A stretch of DNA of 64,000 bases, taken from the NCBI RefSeq assembly GCF_032878875.1, contig NZ_CP118157.1:62001-126000 (forward strand), read 5' to 3'. The position numbers and the translations under genes were made by a program. The stretch is from Microbacterium sp. AB (GTDB lineage Bacteria > Actinomycetota > Actinomycetes > Actinomycetales > Microbacteriaceae). The notes below the pieces were generated by a model. That model was not told the DNA's origin, searched no databases, and worked only from the letters and a program-made list of their open reading frames with translations. The stretch's first letter is position 1. Each line of letters opens with the position of its first letter. Below are positions 10,685 through 18,565 of this stretch, piece after piece.

Positions 10685-12007
10685 GTGACGACGCTGCTGG
10701 AGACCGAGGCCCTCGTCTTCGCGCGCGACCTCATCCGGATCGAGAGCGTCAACACGGGGGTGGCCGCCGAGATCGGCGACGGGGAGACGCGCGCGGCGCG
10801 GTACGTGCAGGAACGCCTCGCGGAGGCGGGGATCGCCTCCGAGCTCGTCGAGGGACGACCCGGCAGGGGCTCGGTCGTCGCCCGGCTGCGCGGCGGCGAT
10901 CCGGAGGCGGGGGGCCTCCTCGTGCACGCGCACCTCGACGTCGTCCCGGTCGAGGAGAAGGACTGGACGCATCCGCCCTTCGGCGCCGAGATCCACGACG
11001 GCCATCTCTACGGCCGCGGCGCGGTCGACATGAAGAACTACGCCGGGACCATCCTCGCCGTCGCGCGACACTACGCCCGTGAGGGGATCGTGCCGCGACG
11101 CGACCTCGTCTTCGCGTTCCTCGCCGATGAGGAGGCCGGCGGCGTGTGGGGCGCGGGCTGGATCGTCGACAACCGGCCCGACCTGCTCGCCGGCGTCACC
11201 GAGGCGCTCAGCGAGGTCGGCGGGTTCTCCGTGCCGCTCACGGGCGCCGAGGGGGACGACCGCCGCGCCTATCTCGTCGCGACCGCCGAGAAGGGCGTCG
11301 CGTGGGCGACGCTCACGGCCCGCGGCCACGCCGCCCACGGATCCCGGCCGACCCCCGACAACGCGGTCGTCCGCCTCGCGCAGGCGGTCGCGGCGATCGG
11401 CGACCACCGGTTCCCCGTGCACAGGACCGAGGCGCTGCAGCGGTTCTTCGACGTCTTCGGCGAGGCGCGGGGCCTGTCGTTCAGCGACGAGACCCTCGCC
11501 GACGACATCGCGAGCCTCGGGTTCGTCTCGTCGCTCGTCGACGCGTCCACCCGCAACACCGTCACGCCCACCGTCCTCGGCGGCGGGCGCAAGACGAACA
11601 TCATCCCCGCCGAGGCGTTCACGCGCGTGGACATCCGCATCCTGCCCGGCCAGGACGAGGCCGTCCGCGACCATCTGCGGGACGTCGCGGGCGATGACGT
11701 CGACATCCGCGAGGGACGCTGGTGGCCGGCCACCGAGGCATCCGTCGACGCGCCCCTCATCGACGTCTTCCAGCAGGCGATCGCCGAGCAGGACGCCGAC
11801 GGCGTCGTCGTGCCGTACCTGCTGCAGGCGTCCACCGACAACAAGCACTTCGCGCGCCTCGGCATCCACGGCTACGGGTTCGTGCCGCTGCGCGTGGAGC
11901 CCGGCTTCGACGTCTTCAGCCAGTTCCATGCGGCCGATGAGAGGGTGCCCGTCGACGCACTGCTGTTCTCCGCCCGCGTGACCGAGCGCATCCTGCGCAC
12001 GGCCTGA
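10685..12007 (+). CDS. M20-family metallopeptidase/amidohydrolase
   Basis: A 440-residue cytoplasmic di-zinc hydrolase of the ArgE/DapE/ACY1 group. The first metal/catalytic site is HAHLDVVPVEEKDW, followed by YGRGAVDMKNY with the bridging Asp, and then the catalytic Glu pair in LADEEAGG. The dimerisation/lid domain (about residues 195-330) includes the family RGHAAHGSRP histidine. M20 enzymes cleave N-acyl amino acids, dipeptides or succinyl-diaminopimelate; the precise substrate is not visible. A GTG start at 10685 follows GAGAGGGGT. The ATP-grasp gene begins 25 bases downstream, so the two are probably co-transcribed. Confidence 0.88.
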   Translation: MTTLLETEALVFARDLIRIESVNTGVAAEIGDGETRAARYVQERLAEAGIASELVEGRPGRGSVVARLRGGDPEAGGLLVHAHLDVVPVEEKDWTHPPFGAEIHDGHLYGRGAVDMKNYAGTILAVARHYAREGIVPRRDLVFAFLADEEAGGVWGAGWIVDNRPDLLAGVTEALSEVGGFSVPLTGAEGDDRRAYLVATAEKGVAWATLTARGHAAHGSRPTPDNAVVRLAQAVAAIGDHRFPVHRTEALQRFFDVFGEARGLSFSDETLADDIASLGFVSSLVDASTRNTVTPTVLGGGRKTNIIPAEAFTRVDIRILPGQDEAVRDHLRDVAGDDVDIREGRWWPATEASVDAPLIDVFQQAIAEQDADGVVVPYLLQASTDNKHFARLGIHGYGFVPLRVEPGFDVFSQFHAADERVPVDALLFSARVTERILRTA

Positions 12008-12032
12008 GGCCCGCCACGACGAAAGGGACGCC

Positions 12033-12968
12033 ATGACCGCCGTCTACGTGCTGCACGACAACCCCGACTGGATCCCCGCCTTCGCGCGCGCGTTCGAGGC
12101 CGAGGGCGTGCCGCTGCGGGAGTGGCGCCTCGGCGAGGGCGTGCTCGACCTCGACGCCGAGCCGCCGCAGGGCGTCTTCTGGTCGCGGCTGAGCGCCTCG
12201 TCCCACACCCGCGGAGCCGAGAGGGCGAAGGACGCCGCGCGCGCGACGCTCTCGTGGCTCGAGTCGTGGGGACGGCGGGTGGTGAACGGCAGCGCCGTGG
12301 CGTCGTTCGAGGTGAGCAAGGCCGCCCAGCACGCGGCGCTGCGCCGCGCGGGCTTCGACGTGCCGCGCACCGTGGCCGTCTTCGGGCGCGAGGGGCTCTC
12401 GGAGGCCGCACGCGGCTTCGACCTCCCCTTCATCACGAAGCACAACCAGGGGGGCAAGGGGCTCGGCGTCCGCCGGTTCGACGACTACGCGGCCTTCGAC
12501 GCGTACGTCGAGAGCACGGAGTTCGAGGAGCCCGCCGACGGCATCACGCTCCTGCAGGAGTTCCTCCCGTCGGCCGAGCCCTTCGTCACGCGCGCGGAGT
12601 TCATCGGCGGCCGCTTCGCCTACGCCGTCCGCGTCGACACGTCGGCCGGCGGCTTCGAGCTGTGCCCCGCGGAGGCCTGTGCCGTCCCCGAGGCGGGCGT
12701 CGAGCCGGAGCCGCTCTTCCGTGTACGCCCCGAGGTCACGGCGGACGACCCGCTCATCCGCGGCTACGAGGAGCTGCTCGCGCAGCTGGGCATCGAGATC
12801 GCCGGCATCGAGTTCCTCACGACGTCCACGGGCCGCACGGTGACGTACGACATCAACACGAACACGAACTACAGCCCCGACGTCGAGGCCGCGATCGACG
12901 ACCCCGCGACGCGCCGGGTCGCCCGCTTCCTCGGCGGCCTGCTCGCCCCCGCGCCCGCGGCGGTCTGA
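12033..12968 (+). CDS. RimK-like ATP-grasp ligase
   Basis: A 311-residue protein with ATP-grasp features. A preceding N-terminal domain covers about residues 1-90. The ATP-binding region has the lysine in LPFITKHNQGGKGLGVRRF and the LLQEFLPSAEPFVTRAEFI strand. The Mg2+-binding end is TVTYDINTNTNYSPDVE near residues 270-287 and carries the acidic/Asn metal ligands. ATP-grasp enzymes join a carboxylate to an amine through an acyl-phosphate; RimK-like members make peptide bonds on small molecules or proteins. It follows an M20 hydrolase that could cleave such a bond. Substrates are unknown. It ends at a bidirectional hairpin. Confidence 0.8.
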   Translation: MTAVYVLHDNPDWIPAFARAFEAEGVPLREWRLGEGVLDLDAEPPQGVFWSRLSASSHTRGAERAKDAARATLSWLESWGRRVVNGSAVASFEVSKAAQHAALRRAGFDVPRTVAVFGREGLSEAARGFDLPFITKHNQGGKGLGVRRFDDYAAFDAYVESTEFEEPADGITLLQEFLPSAEPFVTRAEFIGGRFAYAVRVDTSAGGFELCPAEACAVPEAGVEPEPLFRVRPEVTADDPLIRGYEELLAQLGIEIAGIEFLTTSTGRTVTYDINTNTNYSPDVEAAIDDPATRRVARFLGGLLAPAPAAV

Positions 12969-12973
12969 CGAGG

Positions 12974-12995
12974 AGCCGCGGCACGTCTCGCGGCT
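12974..12995. terminator. Bidirectional hairpin between the ATP-grasp gene and the GNAT_C gene
   Basis: Perfect 7-bp stem AGCCGCG (12974-12980) / CGCGGCT (12989-12995) with an 8-base loop. It sits five bases after the ATP-grasp stop and overlaps the stop of the convergent operon. No T-run. Confidence 0.5.
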
Positions 12996-13767
12996 AGCGG
13001 AGGGTCCCGGCGGGCTCGGACCATCCCGCGCCCGATCGCAGACGTTCCGCGACCAGGCGCTCGAGCGTCGTGCGCGGCCTGACGGCGTCGGGGTCGAGCA
13101 CCTCGGCGAGCGGGCGGCGGAAGACGAAGAAAGCCGCGGCACGTCCGCCCTCCTGCGTGGGCGCGCATCCGGCGACGTCGAAGCGGGCGGCGAACGCGCG
13201 GATGTTCGACCCCGCGGGCAGCGAGGACAACGCCGGGTCGAGCAGCCATGACGTGCACACGAGCGCCTCCCCCGGGAAGGCGCTCCGGATGCGGGACAGC
13301 GCGTCGTCGACGAGCGGTGGGGCGAGCGGTCCGCCCTCGGGAACGTGCAGGTCCCGCCCTCGCCCGCCCGTCTCGCGTGCCGCCTGCAGACGTCCGAAGG
13401 CGAGGACGTCGGCGCGGGCGATCCCGATGAGCCACGGGATGTCGGCGTCGTCGCCGTACGCGGCGATCTTGCGGTCGATGTCGGCGAGCGTCGCGTCGGT
13501 CGTCGAGGGCTCCACACCGAGGCCCCGGTGCCGGCGGAGCGCGAGGGGCCGCGCCGCCGCGAACGCCTCGGTCAGCCGCACGCTCAACGCGCCCCGCCGG
13601 GACCGTCGCGCCCCGCGCCGCCCGTCCGCCTCGCGCACCGCGTCCGCCTCGCGCACGACGTCGTGCACGAGCCGCGCGGCTCCCGCCCCGTCGGCGGCGA
13701 CCGCCGCGACGACGGCCTCGAGGAGACGGTCGTGGCCGCCTTCCGGGTCCTCGCCGACGGGGCTCAT
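12994..13767 (-). CDS. GNAT_C-domain (acyltransferase-like) protein of unknown function
   Basis: A 257-residue protein. Its C-terminal half (about residues 105-225) matches my knowledge of the actinobacterial GNAT_C family: WLIGIARADVLAFGRLQ, then DLHVPEGGPLAPPLVDDALS, then VCTSWLLDPAL and LPAGSNIRAFAARF. The N-terminal 100 residues are Arg/Ala-rich and give no clear fold; full-length relatives usually have a larger N-terminal acyltransferase-like part, so this copy may be shortened. It is the last gene of the amino-sugar operon, overlapping the aldolase gene by four bases (ATGA), so it is made together with the sugar enzymes. Its reaction is unknown. An acyl-transfer or acyl-binding role toward an amino-sugar intermediate is only inference. 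Confidence 0.7.
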   Translation of the reverse strand: MSPVGEDPEGGHDRLLEAVVAAVAADGAGAARLVHDVVREADAVREADGRRGARRSRRGALSVRLTEAFAAARPLALRRHRGLGVEPSTTDATLADIDRKIAAYGDDADIPWLIGIARADVLAFGRLQAARETGGRGRDLHVPEGGPLAPPLVDDALSRIRSAFPGEALVCTSWLLDPALSSLPAGSNIRAFAARFDVAGCAPTQEGGRAAAFFVFRRPLAEVLDPDAVRPRTTLERLVAERLRSGAGWSEPAGTLR

Positions 13768-14603
13768 CCGGCCAGCAGGCGCAGGAGCCGTTCGACCTCG
13801 GCCGCGACGGCGGCGCGCGCCGGGGTGAGGTAGCGGCGCGGGTCGACGACCGCTCTGTCGGCATCGAGCACCTCGCGCGCGGCCGCCGTGAACAGGCCGT
13901 TGAGATGCGTCGAGATGTTGATCTTCGTCATGCCCGCCGCCACGGCGCCGGCGAGCTCGTCATCGCTCAGACCGGACGAGCCGTGCAGGACGAGCGGCAC
14001 GCCCGCCGCCTGTGCCAGGCGGGCGATGAGGTCTCGGTCGACGGTCGCGACGCGCGACGTCATCGCGTGCGACGTGCCGACGGCGACGGCGAGGGCGTCG
14101 ACGCCGGTGGCGGCGACGAACGCCGCCGCCTCGTCCGGCCGGGTGCGCGCACCCGGCGCGTGCACGCCGTCCTTGCCCCCCACCTCGCCCAGCTCGGCCT
14201 CCACGAACGTCCCCCGGGCGTGGCAGTGCGTCACGACGTCGCGCGTGGCGGCGACGTTCTCCTCGTACGGGAGCGCGGACCCGTCGAACATGACGCTCCG
14301 CACGCCGAGCGCGACGGCCTCGTGCACGAGACCCACCTCCTCCGCGTGGTCGAGATGGACGGCGACGGCGACCGCCGCCTCACGCGCGAGGGCGAGGCAC
14401 GCCGTCGCGATCGGCTCGAGAGAGCCGTGGTAGCGAGCGGCGTTCTGGCTGATCTGCAGGACGACGGGCAACTCGGCGCGCTCCGCGCCCGCGACGATCG
14501 CCTCGGCGTGCTCGAGCAGCACGACGTTGAAGGCGCCGAGGCCGCGGCCGGCGGCATGCGCCTCGGCGACGAGACGCGGGCGGTCGGCGGTGGGCGTGAT
14601 CAT
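13764..14603 (-). CDS. Class II aldolase, tagatose/fructose-1,6-bisphosphate type
   Basis: A 279-residue zinc-dependent class II aldolase of the AgaY/GatY/KbaY/Fba size class. Family features are GLGAFNVVLLEHAEAIV, the Zn/catalytic block VAVHLDHAEEV, the long VEAELGEVGGKDG strand, AVAVGTSHA and the phosphate-binding LVLHGSSGLSDDEL and KINISTHLN. It splits a ketohexose bisphosphate into dihydroxyacetone phosphate and glyceraldehyde-3-phosphate. I use the ATG at 14603 because AGAGGTGA lies five bases upstream; the GTG at 14609 is part of that ribosome site. It starts two bases after the kinase stop. The tagatose form is favoured by the neighbouring SIS, deacetylase and kinase genes, but fructose bisphosphate cannot be excluded. 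Confidence 0.87.
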   Translation of the reverse strand: MITPTADRPRLVAEAHAAGRGLGAFNVVLLEHAEAIVAGAERAELPVVLQISQNAARYHGSLEPIATACLALAREAAVAVAVHLDHAEEVGLVHEAVALGVRSVMFDGSALPYEENVAATRDVVTHCHARGTFVEAELGEVGGKDGVHAPGARTRPDEAAAFVAATGVDALAVAVGTSHAMTSRVATVDRDLIARLAQAAGVPLVLHGSSGLSDDELAGAVAAGMTKINISTHLNGLFTAAAREVLDADRAVVDPRRYLTPARAAVAAEVERLLRLLAG

Positions 14604-14605
14604 GG

Positions 14606-15571
14606 TCACCTCTGGGTCTCGGGGGATCGCGGGGCGGCGGACGGATGCGGGCGGGAGGGCTCAGGGCCGAGCCGGGCGCGGAGCCCGTCGATCGCCGCGG
14701 CGTCGATCTCGCCGGCGACGGGGGCGAGCACGGCGGCTGCGCCGAGCACCGCCGCGGAGCGCAGCGCACGGGCGAGACCCCCGCCGTCGGCGAGGGCGCC
14801 GACGAGGCCGGCGGTGGCCGCGTCCCCCGCGCCCGTGGGGTTGCCGTGGACGTCGGGGACGGCGACCTGGCGCGTCTCGGCGCCGTCTCGGCCGAGCGCC
14901 ACCATGCCGTCGGCGCCGCGGGAGACGACGACCGTGCCCGCTCCCGCGTCGACGAGCGCGCGCATGCCCTCGCGGAGCGTCGTCGCCCCGCTCGCCGCGA
15001 GGGCCTCGGCCTCGTTCGGGGTGACGTAGTCCGCCTGCGCGCCCGCGGCGACGAGAAGGGCGGGACCGCTCGTGTCGACGACGACCGTCGCGCCCGCGGC
15101 ACGGGCCGCCGCGATGACGCCCGACACCTGCCGCGGATCCGTGCGAGGCGGCACGGACCCGGACAGGACGACGCACCCTCCGGGCTCGGCGCGGTCGCCC
15201 ACCGCGGCCGCGAGACGGCGCCATGCCGCATCCGAGAGCGGATGGCCGGATTCGGCGAACAGCGTCGGGTGCGCGCGATCGTCGACCACGGCGACCGTCT
15301 GGCGGGTCTCGGCCGGAACGTGCACCGTGACGGTCTCGATGCGCTCGGCTGAGAGCGCGTCGGCGATCCATCGCCCCGAGGCCCCGCCGAGCGGCTGCAC
15401 CGCGACGGCGGGGATCCCGAGTGCGGCGAGCACGCGGACGACGTTGACGCCCTTGCCTCCGGCGCGCCTGTCGACGCCGTGCACGCGCACGGTGTCCCCG
15501 ATGCGCTGCTCGGTCACCCGGTAGGTGACGTCGATCGCCGGGTTCGGCGTCACGACGACGATGCGAGCCAT
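14606..15571 (-). CDS. PfkB-family hexose-phosphate kinase (1-phosphofructokinase/tagatose-6-phosphate kinase type)
   Basis: A 321-residue ribokinase-fold kinase of the FruK/LacC group. The N-terminus ARIVVVTPNPAIDVTYRV and the RRAGGKGVNVVRVLAALG motif are diagnostic of this subgroup. The PfkB signature 2 with catalytic Asp is in NPTGAGDAATAGLVGAL near residue 255. It would phosphorylate tagatose-6-phosphate or fructose-6-phosphate (or fructose-1-phosphate) with ATP, feeding the aldolase encoded next. It overlaps the upstream nagA gene by 22 bases and is two bases from the aldolase start, so the genes are tightly coupled. Confidence 0.88.
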   Translation of the reverse strand: MARIVVVTPNPAIDVTYRVTEQRIGDTVRVHGVDRRAGGKGVNVVRVLAALGIPAVAVQPLGGASGRWIADALSAERIETVTVHVPAETRQTVAVVDDRAHPTLFAESGHPLSDAAWRRLAAAVGDRAEPGGCVVLSGSVPPRTDPRQVSGVIAAARAAGATVVVDTSGPALLVAAGAQADYVTPNEAEALAASGATTLREGMRALVDAGAGTVVVSRGADGMVALGRDGAETRQVAVPDVHGNPTGAGDAATAGLVGALADGGGLARALRSAAVLGAAAVLAPVAGEIDAAAIDGLRARLGPEPSRPHPSAAPRSPETQR

Positions 15572-16665
15572 TCGCCCCTCCTCATCACACGGCTGATGCG
15601 AGGGCCCTCGAACGAGACGAGGTCGGCCGGCGCTCCCGGCGCGAGCGCCTCGTTCGGCATGCGCAGTGCGCGGACGGGGGCGGTGCGGGTGAGCGCGACG
15701 ACCTCGGCGAGATCGACGCCGCGGGCGAGCAGCCTCTCGACGGCGTCGCCGACGACGGCGGTGGCCCCCGCGAGCGAGGAGCCGTCCGCGAGGGTCGCGA
15801 CGCCGTCCACCACGACGACGTCGGATCCGGCCACGCGGTACCGGCCGTCGCCGAGACCCGTCGCGGCCATGGCGTCGGAGACGAGCATGGTCCGTCCACG
15901 TGCCGCCCGGCGCACCGCGTCGATCGCGATGTCGGCCACGTGGTGACCGTCGCCGATCAGCTCCAGAGCGAGACGGGCGTCCGCGAGGCCGACCCCGACG
16001 GGACCGGGCTCTCGGTGGTGCAGAGGGGGCATCCCGTTGAACACGTGCGTGAGCACGCGCGCGCCCGCGTCCACGGCGTCGCCGACGATCTCGGCCGAGG
16101 CTCCCGTGTGGCCGAGGGCGACGGCGACCCCGGCGTCGGTGAACCGGCGCACGGCATCGAGCGCGCCGGGCAGCTCGGGGGCGAGGGTGACCGTGGCGAG
16201 CGCGCCGTCCGCGGCGCTCAGCAGCATGTCGACGTCGACGGCGTCGGGGGAGCGCAGGAGAGCCGGGTCGTGGGCTCCGCGGCGTGCGGAGGAGAGGAAG
16301 GGGCCTTCGAGGTGCAGACCGGCGAGCGCGCCGTCGCGGACGAACGGGGCGAGCTCCCGCAGGCGTGTGAGCGTCGTGTCGAGGGGGCCGGTGGCGAGAG
16401 AGGCCACCAGGGCGGTGCTCCCGGCCCGATGGTGGTGAGCGATCGCGGGGCCGGGATCCGTGCCCGCGGCGGCGAAGTCGATGCCGCACGCGCCGTGGAC
16501 GTGAGCGTCCACGAATCCGGGCACGAGGGCGTCGACGGTCGTGTCCGCGCGCCCGGGCGTCGCGCCCGTCCCGCGCTCGACGACGCGGCCGTCGACCACG
16601 TCCAGCCATCCCGGCCCGTCGTGGCCTCGGCCGTCGACGATGCGGCGCGCGGCGACGACGGTCAC
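15550..16665 (-). CDS. nagA: N-acetyl-hexosamine-6-phosphate deacetylase
   Basis: A 371-residue amidohydrolase of the NagA/AgaA family that removes acetate from GlcNAc-6-P or GalNAc-6-P in the cytoplasm. Visible residues are the HxH motif at H55/H57 in VDAHVHGACG, E120 in LHLEGPF, H185 in LGHTGAS, H206 in THVFNGMPPLHH and the catalytic base D263 in VSDAMAATG. All usual metal and catalytic positions are present. The GTG start at 16665 overlaps the ROK gene stop (GTGA). The family does not separate GlcNAc from GalNAc specificity by sequence; the neighbours suggest the GalNAc-like route. Confidence 0.93.
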   Translation of the reverse strand: MTVVAARRIVDGRGHDGPGWLDVVDGRVVERGTGATPGRADTTVDALVPGFVDAHVHGACGIDFAAAGTDPGPAIAHHHRAGSTALVASLATGPLDTTLTRLRELAPFVRDGALAGLHLEGPFLSSARRGAHDPALLRSPDAVDVDMLLSAADGALATVTLAPELPGALDAVRRFTDAGVAVALGHTGASAEIVGDAVDAGARVLTHVFNGMPPLHHREPGPVGVGLADARLALELIGDGHHVADIAIDAVRRAARGRTMLVSDAMAATGLGDGRYRVAGSDVVVVDGVATLADGSSLAGATAVVGDAVERLLARGVDLAEVVALTRTAPVRALRMPNEALAPGAPADLVSFEGPRISRVMRRGEWLASSS

Positions 16666-17549
16666 GCCGCCCCCCGGGGGAGGAGGCGGGAGGCGAGCAG
16701 CGCCGCGCCGATGGCGCCCGCGCGGTCGCCGTGCCGGGCCGCGACGACGCGCGGCATCCGCAGTCCGGGAAGCCGCCGGGCCAGCGCGACGGCGAGCGGA
16801 TCGAGCAGCAGGGGGCCCGCCTCCGACAGACCCCCTCCGACGACGATCGTCGCCGCGCCGACGGCCGTGGTGAGCCCGGCGAGCGCGTCGGCCAGTGTCT
16901 CGACGGTGTCGGTCCACGCCGCCACCGCGTCCGGGTCGCCCTCGGCGACCCGGACCGCCACCGCTCGCGCGTCGGGAGCGTGCGCGCGTCGCGCGAGGGC
17001 GGAGGCGGAGGCGACCTCCTCGACCCTCCGGCCGGCGTGGGGGCCCGCCGCGATGAGCTGCTGGCCGATCTCGCCGGCCCAGCCGCCCGAGACGAGGGCC
17101 GTCTCGCCGATCAGGATCGCGGCGGCGACGCCCGTGCCGACGGGCACGAACACGACGGGGCCGGCCGCGTCGCGTGCGGCGCCGGAGTGGCGCTCGGCGA
17201 GGGCGCCCGCCCGCACGTCCTGGCCGAAGGCCACGGGCCGGTCCAGCACGGCTGTGAGCGCTGCGGCGAGAGGCGCGTCGCGAAAGCCGATGTTGGCCGA
17301 CAGGATCGCCGTGCCGCGCTCCTCGTCGACGACGCCGGGGACGGCGACCCCGATCGGCGTCCCCTCCGGCGGATCGAGCGCCGTCACGGCACGGGCGACG
17401 GCGCTCACGACGCGGGAGCCGTCGGTGTCGGGCACAGGCGTGGGCGCGCGGTGCTCGCGCACCACGACGCCGTCGTCGACGAGCAGGGCCTTGACGGTCG
17501 TCCCGCCGACGTCGACGCCGCAGCTCATCCCTCCGCCGGCAGGGCTCAT
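16662..17549 (-). CDS. ROK-family sugar kinase lacking the zinc motif
   Basis: A 295-residue protein of the ROK fold. The phosphate-1 motif GVDVGGTTVKALLVD opens the protein, the catalytic Asp region is FGQDVRAGALAE near residue 125, and the adenosine region VVGGGLSEAG is near the C-terminus. Most ROK kinases have GEIGH followed by a CxCGxxGCxE zinc site; here the sequence reads GEIGQQLIAAGPHAGRRVEE, with Gln for His and no cysteines. It may therefore use another metal or no metal, or be a divergent kinase. In context it should phosphorylate the imported amino sugar at O6 before NagA acts. The ATG at 17549 overlaps the SIS gene stop. Confidence 0.85.
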   Translation of the reverse strand: MSPAGGGMSCGVDVGGTTVKALLVDDGVVVREHRAPTPVPDTDGSRVVSAVARAVTALDPPEGTPIGVAVPGVVDEERGTAILSANIGFRDAPLAAALTAVLDRPVAFGQDVRAGALAERHSGAARDAAGPVVFVPVGTGVAAAILIGETALVSGGWAGEIGQQLIAAGPHAGRRVEEVASASALARRAHAPDARAVAVRVAEGDPDAVAAWTDTVETLADALAGLTTAVGAATIVVGGGLSEAGPLLLDPLAVALARRLPGLRMPRVVAARHGDRAGAIGAALLASRLLPRGAA

Positions 17550-18424
17550 GCGAGGATGACGGACCGCGTCAGCGAGCGGGGACGGTCGGGATCGAGGGCA
17601 CGCGCCTTCGCGAGCGCCACGGCGAAGCGCTGGGCGACGACGAGGCCGGCCAGGGGGTCGAGGTCGTGCCGCACGAACGTGGCGCCGGCCGACTCCACCT
17701 CCTCGACGAGCCCCTCCGGGGCGGCGCCGAGGCTCCAGACGAGCCGGCCGGGCTGCGCGATCGCGATCGGTCCGTGACGGTAGTCCATGGCCGGGTACGA
17801 CTCCGACCAGTACTGCGCCGCCTCACGGGTCTTGAGGGCGGCCTCGTGGGTGAGGCCCACGGCCCAGCCGAGACCGAGGAAGGTGGTCTGGTCGGCCGCG
17901 AGGTAGTCGTCGACGGGGACGCCGAGAGCGCGCTCGCCGTCGGCGACGAGCGCATCGACGTCCGCGCCGAGGTGAGCGCGGAGCAGGACGAGCGTGGACG
18001 TCGCGAAGCGGGTCTGCACCACGGACCGCTCGTCGGCGAACGGCAGCTCCACGCTCGCCTCCGCGTTCTCTGCCGCGGGCGAGCCGGAGACGGCCGTGAT
18101 GAGCGTCGTGTGCGTGCCCGCGAGCGCGGCGAGGAGCTCGACGATCTCGGTGGTGGTGCCGGAACGCGAGATCGCGACGACGCGGTCGTACTCCCGCCCT
18201 CGGGGGAACTCGCTGCCGGCGAACGCATCGGTCACGCCGTGACCGGCCGTCTCGCGCAGGACGGCGTACGACATGGCGATGAACCAGCTCGTGCCGCAGC
18301 CGACGACCGCCACGCGCTCGCCTCGTCGCGGCAGGCTGTCCGCCGCTGCGGGGACGAGGTCGGCGGCCCGGCGCCAGGTGTCGGGCTGCGAGGCGATTTC
18401 CGTGTCGACGAAGGAGGAGTGCAT
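17546..18424 (-). CDS. SIS-domain sugar-phosphate isomerase/deaminase (AgaS/GlmS-C-like)
   Basis: A 292-residue protein with two SIS domains and no glutaminase domain. The first is marked by VAVVGCGTSWFIAM and VVAISRSGTTTEIVELL, and the second begins around GLGWAVGLTHEAALKTREAAQY with the catalytic-type SESYPAMDYRHGPIAI loop. Such free-standing proteins include AgaS (galactosamine-6-phosphate deaminase/isomerase), GlmD and FrlB. No NagB is encoded nearby, so this protein is the candidate to deaminate the NagA product. It is the first gene of the six-gene operon, preceded by GGAAAGAAG, and is divergent from the DeoR regulator. Confidence 0.85.
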   Translation of the reverse strand: MHSSFVDTEIASQPDTWRRAADLVPAAADSLPRRGERVAVVGCGTSWFIAMSYAVLRETAGHGVTDAFAGSEFPRGREYDRVVAISRSGTTTEIVELLAALAGTHTTLITAVSGSPAAENAEASVELPFADERSVVQTRFATSTLVLLRAHLGADVDALVADGERALGVPVDDYLAADQTTFLGLGWAVGLTHEAALKTREAAQYWSESYPAMDYRHGPIAIAQPGRLVWSLGAAPEGLVEEVESAGATFVRHDLDPLAGLVVAQRFAVALAKARALDPDRPRSLTRSVILA

Positions 18425-18465
18425 CGGCTTCTTTCCGCTGGGGTCGCATGTCGTGATCGACGCAA

Positions 18466-18517
18466 GATCAAGAGTGACTTGTAGTCTGCTTATTTGAGCA
18501 GAAACGATCAAAACGTG
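18466..18517. promoter_or_regulatory. Divergent operator region of the amino-sugar operon and its DeoR regulator
   Basis: Two direct copies of GATCAA-A-GTG type (GATCAAGAGTG at 18466-18476; GATCAAAACGTG at 18506-18517) are 40 bases apart. Between them lies the inverted repeat TCTGCT (18485-18490) / AGCAGA (18497-18502). The segment is markedly AT-richer than its surroundings and sits midway between the two divergent starts, as expected for DeoR-family multi-site repression. Confidence 0.55.
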
Positions 18518-18565
18518 CAAGCGTCCGCGTGAGAGGATGGGGCGGGTCGAAGGGCGGACAGGACG

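Noticed and set aside
9116..12034. A 972-codon open frame on the minus strand running from the MFS gene through the whole M20 region
   Set aside because: Only the part from 10537 down encodes transmembrane MFS sequence. The rest is antisense to a well-supported M20 hydrolase and looks like low-complexity GC-rich shadow sequence.
13070..13833. Plus-strand frames opposite the GNAT_C gene
   Set aside because: Ser/Arg/Ala-rich without domains, while the minus-strand frame has clear GNAT_C motifs and operon overlaps.
14604..14609. GTG at 14609 as the aldolase start
   Set aside because: It is part of AGAGGTGA, which serves as the ribosome site for the ATG at 14603.
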